NCBI GenBank assembly: GCA_023413555.1
Contig: JAEZPG010000083.1
Coordinates: forward strand, 1-10,740
From: Bacillota bacterium
GTDB lineage: Bacteria; Bacillota; Clostridia; Lachnospirales; Lachnospiraceae
DNA length: 10,740 nucleotides
Reading direction: 5' to 3'
Shown in pieces: positions 1 through 5,556 of the stretch; position 1 is the first letter of the stretch, and each line of letters opens with the position of its first letter. A program made the position numbers and the translations under genes. A model generated the notes under the pieces. The model searched no databases and was not told the DNA's origin. It saw only the letters and a program-made list of their open reading frames with translations.

Positions 1-116
1 CATGGAAGTAATGTATTTAACCGATGTACCGGTTCTCCATAAGAATTCTGTTTCGGTGCTCCTGTAAGCCCCAATGGATAAATGTGATAAAATATTGCCT
101 CATCATACCACGCCAT
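1..116 (-). CDS. Alpha-amylase family (GH13) glycoside hydrolase, N-terminal fragment
   Basis: Only the first 38 codons are in the window; the gene continues past the left edge. The translation opens MAWYDEAIFYHIYPLG and continues with LTGAPKQN. A YxIYPxx strand at the very start is typical of the first beta-strand of GH13 catalytic barrels, which hydrolyse or rearrange alpha-glucans in the cytoplasm or outside the cell. No signal peptide precedes it, so this member is probably intracellular. The ATG at 116 is supported by AGGGGGC about six bases upstream (123-130). A promoter lies at 176-204. Family membership is a recognition call from a short stretch. The exact substrate cannot be told and the catalytic residues lie outside the window. 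Confidence 0.8.
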   Translation of the reverse strand, partial: MAWYDEAIFYHIYPLGLTGAPKQNSYGEPVHRLNTLLP

Positions 117-149
117 GTTTTCAGCCCCCTAGATTCAAAAAAATAATAG

Positions 150-160
150 ACAACGGTTGT
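150..160. promoter_or_regulatory. Small palindrome in the amylase leader, possible operator
   Basis: ACAAC-G-GTTGT is a perfect 11-base palindrome just downstream of the predicted -10, where a repressor would block transcription. Carbohydrate genes are often controlled by LacI-type repressors that bind CG-centred palindromes, but this one is short and odd-centred, so the link is only a suggestion. Confidence 0.2.
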
Positions 161-175
161 TTCTCCGTCTATAGT

Positions 176-204
176 ATAATAACAAGATTAAATGATTATG
201 TCTA
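176..204 (-). promoter_or_regulatory. Sigma-A-type promoter for the amylase gene
   Basis: Read on the minus strand, TAGACA (199-204) and TATTAT (176-181) are separated by exactly 17 bases. The -10 is about 60 bases upstream of the amylase start codon. The match is good but inferred by eye. Confidence 0.45.
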
Positions 205-273
205 CCAACGTTCTTCTATGTTTGGTGGATAAATACCTTTTTAACGGAATCGTTGTTCTATTTGGAGAATTCT

Positions 274-531
274 ATGGATAAAAGAATTGGTTCTTTCAAT
301 TATCTCAAGTATTCCAAGGGGTTTCGATTATACTTTTACCAACCCGGAAGCATTTACGCGAGAAGTCACTTTAGCTTTTGCTAATTATATGCCACAAATC
401 AAAATTATATTTTCCTCTCTTACTGTATTCATGGTGCTTACAATGCCGGTCTTAGTAATCCAACTGCGGATGCTGAAACTATCATTCGTGTTTTAGAAAA
501 TGTAGTTAAGGCATTGAAACCTTTATACTAA
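274..531 (+). pseudogene. Frame-disrupted remnant of an unrecognised gene
   Basis: An ATG at 274 has GGAG seven bases upstream. The coding-looking sequence changes frame along its length. MDKRIGSFNYLKYSKGF reads in frame 1. GFDYTFTNPEAFTREVTLAF then reads in frame 2 (about 310-400). HGAYNAGLSNPTADAETI and IRVLENVVKALKPLY return to frame 1 and end at TAA 529-531. Frame 1 is interrupted by a TAA at 382-384. The pieces have protein-like composition and a natural C-terminus, so I read them as one small gene with at least two frame lesions. I do not recognise the family. It diverges from the amylase gene and ends 38 bases before the group II intron 3' end. Confidence 0.4.
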
Positions 532-568
532 ATAAAGTCACTCCCTAGCTGGAAGGAATTTCAGACTG

Positions 569-603
569 GTAGAGTAGGCGGGTGAAAATATCACACGCCC
601 CTC
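569..603 (-). ncRNA. Group II intron domain VI and 3' splice end
   Basis: Read on the minus strand, GAG (603-601) pairs with CTC (574-572). GGGCG (601-597 region) then pairs with CGCCT, and GTGA (594-591) pairs with TCAC around a TATTT loop. An unpaired A at 575 sits seven bases before the terminal AC (570-569). This is the expected position of the branch-point adenosine in group II introns, and the CTACTCTAC ending is typical. The 3' exon would begin at 568 and continue leftward. Confidence 0.65.
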
Positions 604-611
604 ATCAAACC
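602..611. repeat. Target-site duplication, left copy
   Basis: TCATCAAACC here is repeated perfectly and in the same orientation at 3120-3129, and each copy directly abuts one terminal inverted repeat of the 612-3119 unit. On the minus strand it reads GGTTTGATGA, the 3' edge of intron domain V, which is why both copies look like intron sequence. Confidence 0.75.
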
Positions 612-651
612 TAATGTCAGTAAGATAAGAAAAATAGAATATTGAAAGCAG
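612..651 (+). repeat. Left terminal inverted repeat of the composite unit
   Basis: It begins TAATGTCAGTAAGATAAG and matches the reverse complement of 3080-3119 (CAATGTCATTAAGATAAG...) with six mismatches in 40 bases. Similarity falls off after GCAG, where the right copy has lost the leader before its transposase frame. Confidence 0.75.
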
Positions 652-671
652 ATATGTTAATCGCATATCTG
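649..671. other. Hairpin in the IS leader
   Basis: CAGATATG (649-656) and CATATCTG (664-671) form a perfect 8-base-pair stem with a 7-base loop, followed by ATATTTTTAC. It lies between the terminal repeat and the transposase start. It could be a weak terminator or a device limiting read-through into the transposase; it is too AT-rich to be sure. Confidence 0.35.
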
Positions 672-690
672 ATATTTTTACAAAAAGCAC

Positions 691-885
691 TTGACAAATC
701 AGTCAGAAAATGTGGCGAAGTCCTTGAAATATGTAAATTTTAGGAGGTTATCGCTTATACAATTATCAGAAGAAAATAAAGGTATTTTGTGGCACTTGAT
801 TAATGAAATGTCATCAGATTTATCAGATTTCACCGTAATTCCAGATAAAGACTTCACAAGAAAAAATGAGATTTTCCAACCCTAA
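691..885 (+). pseudogene. Transposase N-terminal fragment, left IS copy
   Basis: Reading from TTG at 691 the frame gives about 64 residues. They include ENKGILWHLINEMSSDLSDF followed by TVIPDKDFTRKNE, then a stop at 883-885. The DFTRK stretch resembles the start of DDE transposases of the IS4 type common in clostridia, which are normally about 400 residues or more, so the whole catalytic part is missing. The key internal support is that the same segment (LWxxIxEMxxDLSxFTVxP) recurs inverted at 3012-3083 beside the matching terminal repeat. The start codon is uncertain, since no good ribosome binding site precedes the TTG. Confidence 0.55.
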
Positions 886-992
886 TCAAATTCATTATCT
901 CTATGGAATTCCAATCATTGAAAAACGAGCTTCAAAAACATTTTGGATCTACGAAGTAACCTACCTATTATGACTTGATTACTGTATTACCT

Positions 993-1021
993 TTGCATTA
1001 ATTTGCTTTGACAAGTATAAT
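993..1021 (+). promoter_or_regulatory. Possible promoter before the HAD remnant
   Basis: TTGCAT (993-998) and a perfect TATAAT (1016-1021) are spaced by 17 bases. The -35 is weak and the -10 overlaps a potential ATG, so this may be chance in AT-rich DNA. Confidence 0.2.
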
Positions 1022-1437
1022 GCAGATAGAAGAATTGGAATTTGTTAAATTGAAGGAGGTACAGGAGATAAAAACCGTGATATTTGATAAGGTAATCGAG
1101 AATTGTTGGCGGAGATATGGTTGAGAATAGCAAGTCAGATCCAGAAATATTCCTAAAGTCGTCAGAAGAATTAGGTGGGACAATTGAGAATACTTATGTA
1201 ATTAAAGGCTCGTATAATGGAATACGAGCTACATATGCAGCGGATATGATCCCTATTATGGTTCCAGATATGCTGGAACCAGATGAAGAACTGTTCGAAA
1301 AGGCAATGTATATAAAAAAGGCTTTGTTGATGGTAAAAAAATATGTATCTAGGATTGCAATGCCGTGCATTGCAAATACTATTTTATATTATTTACTGAT
1401 AATAGCTCATATCCTGACAGCAAATGTGAGGATTTAA
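1020..1437 (+). pseudogene. HAD-superfamily phosphatase (beta-phosphoglucomutase-like), broken
   Basis: The C-terminal half of a HAD hydrolase is recognisable. GGDMVENSKSDPEIFLKSSE (from about 1108) matches the family's motif III region (usually GDMVxxGKPDPEIF). GSYNGIRATYAADMIPIMVP matches motif IV (usually EDSxNGIxAAxAAGM). Lesions are clear. The conserved acidic pair before SYNGI reads KG instead of ED. Sequence upstream (KTVIFDKVI, about 1071-1097) lies in a different frame and an in-frame TAA occurs at 1093. The nucleophile motif DxDG and the cap domain are absent. The tail after about 1320 is out of register with family sequence. It is cargo of the composite unit, and no function is expected. 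Confidence 0.6.
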
Positions 1438-1464
1438 TTTCTTTTCCCAATTATAGTTAAGCAA

Positions 1465-1494
1465 GATGACGTAATCATCAAAATTAATTATAAT
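1465..1494 (+). promoter_or_regulatory. Possible promoter with inverted repeat before the GyrI-like gene
   Basis: ATGACG (1466-1471) and TATAAT (1489-1494) are 17 bases apart. GATGA-CGTAA-TCATC (1465-1479) is an inverted repeat overlapping the -35, a plausible operator for the AraC-type regulator encoded downstream. Transcription would start almost at the ribosome binding site, which weakens the call. Confidence 0.28.
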
Positions 1495-1511
1495 AAAGGG
1501 AGAAGAAAAAA

Positions 1512-2015
1512 ATGAGTTTAAAATTCAGAATCGAACAAAAGGATGAGTTTCGTGTAGTAGGTTATGTAATACATACTACGAATGAAAAGGATAAGTGTAG
1601 AAATGATGTACCGTCTTTATGGGGTAATGTGATTCAACAGGGAAAACTAAATGATCTTTTTACAATGGCAAATGAATCACCGGCAGGAGTATTAGGTATT
1701 AGTTCTTATAATACTGATCCTGAAGATAACAAAAAATTTAACTACTATATTGCATGTGCAACAAACAAGGCTGTTCCAGAGGAAATGGTGAAATACACTG
1801 TTCCTGCAGCAACTTGGGCAGTTTTCCCATGTAAGAGGGATGAAATTGCCAGTGTGGAAATTCAAATTGTAAATGATTGGGCACCTAAGTCAGAGTATGA
1901 ACTGATTAACAAAGGATATGAAACTGGTAAAATGCAGTCAGGTGCTCCTGACATGGAGCTGCATTTACTGGATAGCACATCAGAAGTGTGGATAGCGGTT
2001 AGAAAAAAGTCATAA
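1512..2015 (+). CDS. Stand-alone GyrI-like small-molecule-binding protein
   Basis: The 167-residue cytoplasmic protein covers a single GyrI-like (AraC effector-binding, SOUL/BmrR-type) domain. Members bind hydrophobic or cationic small molecules, and some stand-alone members are reported to hydrolyse reactive compounds. The order of landmarks is VVGYVIHTT (15-23), VLGISSY (60-66), NYYIACA (77-83), VPAATWAVFPCK (97-108), APDMEL (145-150) and EVWIAVRKK (158-166). Each has a close counterpart at the same place in the C-terminal domain of the next protein, so the two are paralogous. GGGAGAAG sits just before the ATG. The 17-base gap to the next gene implies one transcript. It may sequester, detoxify or present the ligand sensed by its neighbour; this role is inferred. 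Confidence 0.8.
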   Translation: MSLKFRIEQKDEFRVVGYVIHTTNEKDKCRNDVPSLWGNVIQQGKLNDLFTMANESPAGVLGISSYNTDPEDNKKFNYYIACATNKAVPEEMVKYTVPAATWAVFPCKRDEIASVEIQIVNDWAPKSEYELINKGYETGKMQSGAPDMELHLLDSTSEVWIAVRKKS

Positions 2016-2032
2016 CAGGGGGATAAGTAAGG

Positions 2033-2881
2033 ATGAATTGGTTGGATAAACTGAATCAGGTAATTGAATATATAGAAGAACATTTAGCGGATGACATTGA
2101 TTATAATGAGATTGCAGATATATTTGGTTATTCTGTATACCATGTACAAAGGATTTTTTCAATGGTGGTAGGTGTACCATGTTCTGAATATATTCGAAAC
2201 AGAAAATTATCCATGGCAGCTATGGAACTTCAAAGTAGTCATTCTAAAGTAATTGATGTAGCTATGAAGTATGGATATAGTTCACCCAATTCTTTTCAAC
2301 GTGCTTTTAAGGCCTTTCATGGAATGTCTCCCAGCGACATTAGAAAAGAAGGAGTCATCATCAAAGCTTATCCACCACTCTTTTTCAACCTGGAAATAAA
2401 GGGTGCTCATACAATGGAATATCGTATTACTCAATTAAGTCCTTTTCGCATCGTGGGAAAAAGAATTCATACAACAATGGAGAATGGTGCATGTTACAGA
2501 GATACTCCTATAATGTGGAAAACTTTATTTGAAAATCAGGAACAGACGAGTATTATGTCATTGAATAATAAAAAACCAAAAGGTCTTTTGGGTGTCAGTA
2601 AGTATTCCGATTCTTTTACTACAGGAAATTTTGATTACTATATCGCATGTGCTTCAGATCTGCCTGTACCAGAGGGTATGCATGAGTATATGGTGCCAAA
2701 AGCAACCTGGGCTATCTTTTCATGTAAAGATATTGAAGCAGACTCTATACAAAAGCTGGAGAATGAAATGGTAATGGAATGGCTTCCTACCAGCGGATAT
2801 GAGTATGCTAATGCTCCCGATATCGAAGTATATCGGGAAGATGGAACCGCTGAAATCTGGCTACCTATCAAAAAGAGATAA
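2033..2881 (+). CDS. AraC-family regulator with C-terminal GyrI-like effector domain
   Basis: This 282-residue protein has an N-terminal AraC/XylS DNA-binding domain (about 1-110). The first helix-turn-helix lies near 24-45 (YNEIADIFGYSVYHVQRIF) and the second near 73-95 (VIDVAMKYGYSSPNSFQRAF). Family-typical HGMSPSDIRK follows. Residues 128-281 form the GyrI-like effector domain (VGKRIHTT, GLLGVSKY, DYYIACA, VPKATWAIFSCK, APDIEVY, EIWLPIKKR). The layout is that of the Rob/SoxS-like activators of Firmicutes that respond to drugs or toxic metabolites. AGGGGGA lies nine bases before the ATG. It follows the related GyrI-like gene in the same operon and is closed by a strong terminator. The target genes are unknown; autoregulation or control of a distant exporter is possible. 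Confidence 0.88.
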   Translation: MNWLDKLNQVIEYIEEHLADDIDYNEIADIFGYSVYHVQRIFSMVVGVPCSEYIRNRKLSMAAMELQSSHSKVIDVAMKYGYSSPNSFQRAFKAFHGMSPSDIRKEGVIIKAYPPLFFNLEIKGAHTMEYRITQLSPFRIVGKRIHTTMENGACYRDTPIMWKTLFENQEQTSIMSLNNKKPKGLLGVSKYSDSFTTGNFDYYIACASDLPVPEGMHEYMVPKATWAIFSCKDIEADSIQKLENEMVMEWLPTSGYEYANAPDIEVYREDGTAEIWLPIKKR

Positions 2882-2886
2882 TAGAG

Positions 2887-2925
2887 AAAGCATTTCTATA
2901 TGGGAAACCATAAGAAATGCTTTTT
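2887..2925 (+). terminator. Strong intrinsic terminator after the AraC gene
   Basis: AAAGCATTTCT (2887-2897) pairs perfectly with AGAAATGCTTT (2913-2923). An inner TATGG-GAAA-CCATA stem with a GNRA-type tetraloop sits on top, and a T-run follows. It begins six bases after the stop codon. Confidence 0.9.
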
Positions 2926-2930
2926 ACTTT

Positions 2931-3011
2931 ATAGGAGCGTATCTAGCGAAGCTGGGCCACACCAGTCCGATGCAAGTCCGACTACGGTAATCACCAGTGT
3001 TCCGTGTAGTA
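2931..3011. other. Unassigned GC-richer fragment between terminator and right IS stub
   Basis: This stretch is visibly richer in G and C than its surroundings and contains a direct repeat, AGTCCGA (about 2966 and 2977). No coding frame is convincing. The pattern (GCAAGTCCGAC, GGTAATCACC, GTGTTCCG) reminds me of structured RNA such as domain I of a group II intron, on the plus strand. That is a resemblance only. Confidence 0.25.
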
Positions 3012-3083
3012 TGGATCTACAGTGAACTCCGATAAATCCAATGGCATTTCATCAATCATGTTCCACAAAGTAGCTTTTACTGC
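3012..3083 (-). pseudogene. Transposase N-terminal fragment, right IS copy
   Basis: The minus-strand translation AVKATLWNMIDEMPLDLSEF followed by TVDP lines up with GILWHLINEMSSDLSDF-TVIP of the left copy. The frame then runs into unrelated sequence and stops. The fragment is shorter than the left one at both sides, so the two IS copies decayed independently. Confidence 0.55.
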
Positions 3084-3119
3084 TTCAAATGTTCTATTTT
3101 ACTTATCTTAATGACATTG
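3080..3119 (-). repeat. Right terminal inverted repeat of the composite unit
   Basis: Reverse-complement partner of 612-651. Read inward it goes CAATGTCATTAAGATAAG, then AAAATAGAA and GCAG, and enters the transposase fragment after only a few bases, where the left copy still has about 120 bases of leader and N-terminal codons. Confidence 0.75.
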
Positions 3120-3129
3120 TCATCAAACC
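3120..3129. repeat. Target-site duplication, right copy
   Basis: Perfect copy of the 10-base sequence at 602-611, adjacent to the right terminal inverted repeat. The duplication length fits DDE transposases of the IS4 group, which duplicate about 9-13 bases. Confidence 0.75.
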
Positions 3130-3157
3130 GTGCATGAGGTTTTCCCTCACACTACTT
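3125..3157 (-). ncRNA. Group II intron domain V, mutated
   Basis: On the minus strand GTGTGAGG-GAAAA-CCTCATGCAC folds as the 33-base domain V hairpin ending CACGGTTT. Functional domain V begins with AGC followed by C that pairs with the G of ACGG. Here the 5' arm reads AAGTAGTG, so the catalytic AGC triad has become AGT and the base of the stem mispairs. It lies 75 bases after the RT stop and ends exactly where the composite unit inserted. Confidence 0.6.
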
Positions 3158-3232
3158 TCTGACATTCTTCTTTCTACAGCATTACGTTATACAGTAGCCA
3201 TTTCCTTAAGTCCTTTTTCGTAAATGCTATTT

Positions 3233-3763
3233 CTAACACATCTCAGATTTCAACCATTGTCTTATCAACTTCAGAATTCTTCTATCTGATATGCGTTGTT
3301 CCACCAATTTCATCATTTTATCCTGATTTACGTTATCAAAGAACTTTTCAATATCTGCGTTTACTACATAGTAGCCTTTGCTATTGCATGCTTTCCTGAC
3401 TACTTCTAGTGCTTGTTTTGCACTACGTTTCGGTCTGAACCCGTAGGAACAGTTTTTAAAGTCTGCTTCGAATACAGGCTCTATTGCTATTTTCACTGGG
3501 GATGGTATATATACTCCTCCTATCAGCTCTCTTTGAATCTCTGTAAGGTATCGACACACACCATGTACTTCGATATCTTCTATTCTAATACCATCCATCC
3601 CACTAGAACCTTTATTAGCCTTTACTCTTTTCCATGTTTCCACAAGTACATCATTTCGATATACCTTGTCATAGAGTGCATGAAATCTTCTACTAGTACA
3701 TTTCTTGGCTGTTAGATATAGTTTGTTTTGAAGTTGTCGAACTTTGTCTTTGGAGTTATTAGT
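3233..3763 (-). pseudogene. ltrA: Group II intron reverse transcriptase, deleted and truncated
   Basis: The frame is open from 3763 but has no ATG; it begins NNSKDKVRQLQNKLYLTAKK, as intron RTs do near their start. Recognisable blocks follow: RRFHALYDKVYRNDVLVETW, KRVKANKGSSGMDGI, EADFKNCSYGFRPKRSA and NADIEKFFDNV, the last holding the first catalytic aspartate. Two lesions are visible. GVYIPSPVK jumps directly to IAIEPVFEADF, so the usual stretch of roughly 28 residues (YIPK..GKxRPLGIPTxxDR) is missing in frame. The protein stops after LIRQWLKSEMC, so the YADD active site, maturase and any endonuclease domain are gone. A TAG at 3764-3766 sits in frame upstream. Family assignment is secure; activity is impossible. 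Confidence 0.88.
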
Positions 3764-3771
3764 CTAAATAA

Positions 3772-3801
3772 ATCTAAGCCTCTCTAATGAGCGGCTTAGA
3801 T
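3772..3801 (-). other. Hairpin upstream of the RT remnant, probable intron RNA stem
   Basis: ATCTAAGCC (3772-3780) and GGCTTAGAT (3793-3801) pair perfectly. After a 1x1 mismatch an inner CTC/GAG stem closes a 4-base loop. It sits just before the RT coding region, where domain III or the base of domain IV of the intron would be, and has no T-run. Confidence 0.45.
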
Positions 3802-3895
3802 CGTGGAAGTACCCACTATGAAGCGTTTACATTTATTTACCTATTGACGACAATTAACCTCATTCTGATGTACGGCTGGCGCCATATGCTCAAAT

Positions 3896-3927
3896 AAAAA
3901 AGGAAGCTGCCTGAGATGCAAGCTTCC
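3896..3927 (-). terminator. Intrinsic terminator, minus strand
   Basis: On the minus strand GGAAGCT (3927-3921) and AGCTTCC (3908-3902) form a 7-base-pair stem, extended by GC/GC across one bulged T, followed at once by TTTTTT. It is the first good terminator downstream of the ABC operon, about 255 bases past its last stop, and may end that transcript. Group II introns of class C prefer sites just past terminators, but the intron's 5' end is too eroded to test this. Confidence 0.75.
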
Positions 3928-3928
3928 C

Positions 3929-4181
3929 ATTCAGCTTCGTTTCTATTTTCGCGCATGGCCTGTAGCTTATTCAAACTCCCTAAGGGTGAGGATATTTAGG
4001 TTGATTTTGGGGATTATATAATGTAAGATGGGGGTATTGGACCTGATTATACGGATTATCCGAGGTTGTGATCGAAACGGGTATCGAAGGTATCACAAAC
4101 AATCAAACTGTCCTCAAATCATATAATTTCTATAGTTACTTTCAAGTCTCACGTTACATAAATTAAATGTTTTCTTACATC
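3929..4181. other. Mostly non-coding stretch after the ABC operon, with one doubtful small frame
   Basis: No solid gene is seen. A minus-strand frame from TTG 4102 to TAG 3980 encodes 40 residues rich in Pro, Tyr, Asn and Gln (SITTSDNPYNQVQYPHLTLY then NPQNQPKYPHP), with AGGA about nine bases upstream. It could be a tiny secreted-type peptide or the C-terminal tail of a lost protein. I do not recognise it and leave it uncalled. Confidence 0.25.
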
Positions 4182-4904
4182 TCATTTTATATATTTTTGC
4201 TTTACTTGCTCCAATAACATTTTATATGAGTTGAGTTCTTCTTCTGTTGTACACAGTACTGGATACTGACTTATTTCACTGTATGTATACTTTTGATTAC
4301 AAATATCATCTTCTGAGATTATCGTCAGCTTTTTTTCTGTTTCTTTAACAGAATACTTTCCATAAAGACATGATATCGGTAAGTATGATATTTCTTCGTC
4401 TCCACGATAAGAATAGCCTTCAGGCTTATCTAAATTTCTTAAAAACAGAATATACTCTGTATCTTGTTGCATAAGCTGATAGCCTCCACAACAGGTATAA
4501 GCACTATACGAGATACACATTAGTTGTGATGGTTCGTATATGAATATATCTCTATTTTTCTGTAAATCACCTTTATAGACCTCAAGAATCTTAACTTTGG
4601 TTTTTACAGCTTGGAGATACATCTTCCTTTCATTTTCTACTTTTACTCTAACTATGATTGAAGCCTTTTTTTCTAATTCATCAAGTGAATTATAATTTAC
4701 ATCTTCATTATCTTGGCGATTAAAATAATTACATTCACTACTATTCATATAGTATACCGACATATTGGAGTCATCCAACTCATTAGTTACATCTGACATA
4801 TATTCGGGACCCTTAATACTTCTGGATAATAAAATCGCAGAAATAACTGCAACGCCTACTACCATAAACAATAAACACCAATATACTTTTGCCCATCTGC
4901 TCAT
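4182..4904 (-). CDS. Membrane-anchored extracytoplasmic protein of the ABC operon
   Basis: The 240-residue protein has one N-terminal membrane segment (about 9-26, CLLFMVVGVAVISAILLSR) and a polar, largely extracytoplasmic remainder. There is no lipobox, so it is an uncleaved anchor rather than a lipoprotein. Residues 80-155 look beta-rich (ASIIVRVKV, VKTKVKILEVYKGDL, YILFL), a pattern seen in small secreted Firmicutes proteins of unknown role. Cys at 58, 130, 138, 139, 179, 202 and 218 could form disulfides outside the membrane. Its ATG overlaps the ATPase stop codon (ATGA, 4901-4904), with AAAGGA upstream, so the two are translationally coupled. It probably works with the transporter as a substrate-binding or immunity component. 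I do not recognise the family. Confidence 0.7.
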   Translation of the reverse strand: MSRWAKVYWCLLFMVVGVAVISAILLSRSIKGPEYMSDVTNELDDSNMSVYYMNSSECNYFNRQDNEDVNYNSLDELEKKASIIVRVKVENERKMYLQAVKTKVKILEVYKGDLQKNRDIFIYEPSQLMCISYSAYTCCGGYQLMQQDTEYILFLRNLDKPEGYSYRGDEEISYLPISCLYGKYSVKETEKKLTIISEDDICNQKYTYSEISQYPVLCTTEEELNSYKMLLEQVKQKYIK

Positions 4905-5545
4905 AACTTATTCCTTTCTGGGCAAATTGCACCATAATTTAGATATATTTTATGTTCAACAAGGTCTAATATATCCTCCTTATTATGGCTTGCAATAATA
5001 ATTAAAGTTCCTTTTTCCTTTTCCTCGTTCATAATATTCTGAAACATCTGGATTCCCGCTTCATCAAGAGCATTCGTAGGCTCATCAAGCAGAAGAATCT
5101 GTGGACTTTCCATTATAGCTTGCGCTATCGATAACCTCTTTTTCATTCCCAATGAATACTTTCTAACACTCCGCCTATCATTGGGGTCCAGTCCAACCTT
5201 TGTTAATACATTGTGTATTTCTGTATCTCCAATTATCTTCTTAATATTTGCTAATCTCTTCAAATTTTGATAACCTGTAAAATCATCAAAGAATTCGGGA
5301 TTTTCTATTATGGCTCCTATGCTCTCTGGAAAATCCATATCCTTTCCTAATGTTCGGTTATCAATTTCTATTATCCCTGAGGTTGGCTTTAATAATCCAC
5401 ATATAGCCCTAAGCAACATGGTCTTGCCTGAACCATTTTCTCCAAATAATCCATAAATTTGTCCTGATTCTAAAGTAAGATTAATATTGTCGAGTACCAG
5501 ATATCCCTTAATTATTTTATTGAACCCTTCTATTTTGATCTTCAT
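4901..5545 (-). CDS. ABC transporter ATP-binding protein, BcrA-like
   Basis: This 214-residue single nucleotide-binding domain is slightly short for the family. Walker A is GENGSGKT (35-42), the Q-loop region is IGAIIENPEFF (76-86), the signature is YSLGMKKRL (130-138), Walker B is ILLLDEP (150-156), the D-loop is ALDE (159-162) and the switch histidine is H187 (ASHNK). The IGAIIENP and SLGMKKRL variants are characteristic of the BcrA/DrrA-type branch that drives ABC-2 exporters for bacitracin, lantibiotics and similar compounds. All ATPase motifs are intact, so it should hydrolyse ATP at the inner membrane face. It starts 11 bases after the preceding permease gene, with GGAGAG close to the ATG, and overlaps the next gene by four bases. 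It is the only ATPase in the operon and presumably serves the three membrane proteins as a homodimer. Confidence 0.92.
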   Translation of the reverse strand: MKIKIEGFNKIIKGYLVLDNINLTLESGQIYGLFGENGSGKTMLLRAICGLLKPTSGIIEIDNRTLGKDMDFPESIGAIIENPEFFDDFTGYQNLKRLANIKKIIGDTEIHNVLTKVGLDPNDRRSVRKYSLGMKKRLSIAQAIMESPQILLLDEPTNALDEAGIQMFQNIMNEEKEKGTLIIIASHNKEDILDLVEHKIYLNYGAICPERNKL

Positions 5546-5556
5546 ATTCTCTCCAT

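Larger units (their letters stand above)
612..3119. mobile_element. Composite-type transposon with two IS stubs and regulator cargo
   Basis: The 2508-base unit is bounded by imperfect inverted repeats of about 40 bases (34 of 40 matching by eye) and a perfect 10-base target duplication. Just inside each repeat lies a stretch encoding the same transposase N-terminus, facing inward (about 691-885 on plus, 3012-3083 on minus). Both outer ends are therefore the same, left, end of one insertion sequence type, present as two inverted copies that have lost their catalytic halves and inner ends. Between them lie a HAD pseudogene, a GyrI-like gene and an AraC/GyrI gene. The target duplication indicates that the whole unit jumped as one piece. 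It is now non-autonomous unless a transposase acts in trans. Confidence 0.7.
569..3830 (-). mobile_element. Degenerate group II intron, interrupted by a composite transposon
   Basis: On the minus strand the element has, in order, a reverse transcriptase remnant (3233-3763), a domain V-like hairpin (3125-3157), and, after removal of the inserted unit at 612-3119 and one target copy, a domain VI with bulged A and a typical 3' end (569-603). The RNA arrangement and the intron-type RT leave little doubt about identity. The 5' boundary is not visible: no GTGYG start was found, and only about 130 bases lie between the RT remnant and the terminator at 3896-3927, so most of domains I-III appears deleted. 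The right-hand limit given is approximate. The intron cannot be active, because the RT catalytic core and maturase are gone and domain V is mutated. Confidence 0.75.

Noticed and set aside
691..696. TTGACA as a promoter -35
   Set aside because: No acceptable -10 lies 16-18 bases downstream, and the TTG may belong to the transposase frame.
2638..2871. Minus-strand open frame of 77 codons
   Set aside because: It lies wholly inside the intact AraC gene, has no ribosome binding site and no recognisable protein pattern.
3413..3715. Plus-strand open frame of 100 codons
   Set aside because: It is antisense to the clearly recognisable reverse transcriptase remnant and has Cys/Ser/Tyr-rich shadow composition.
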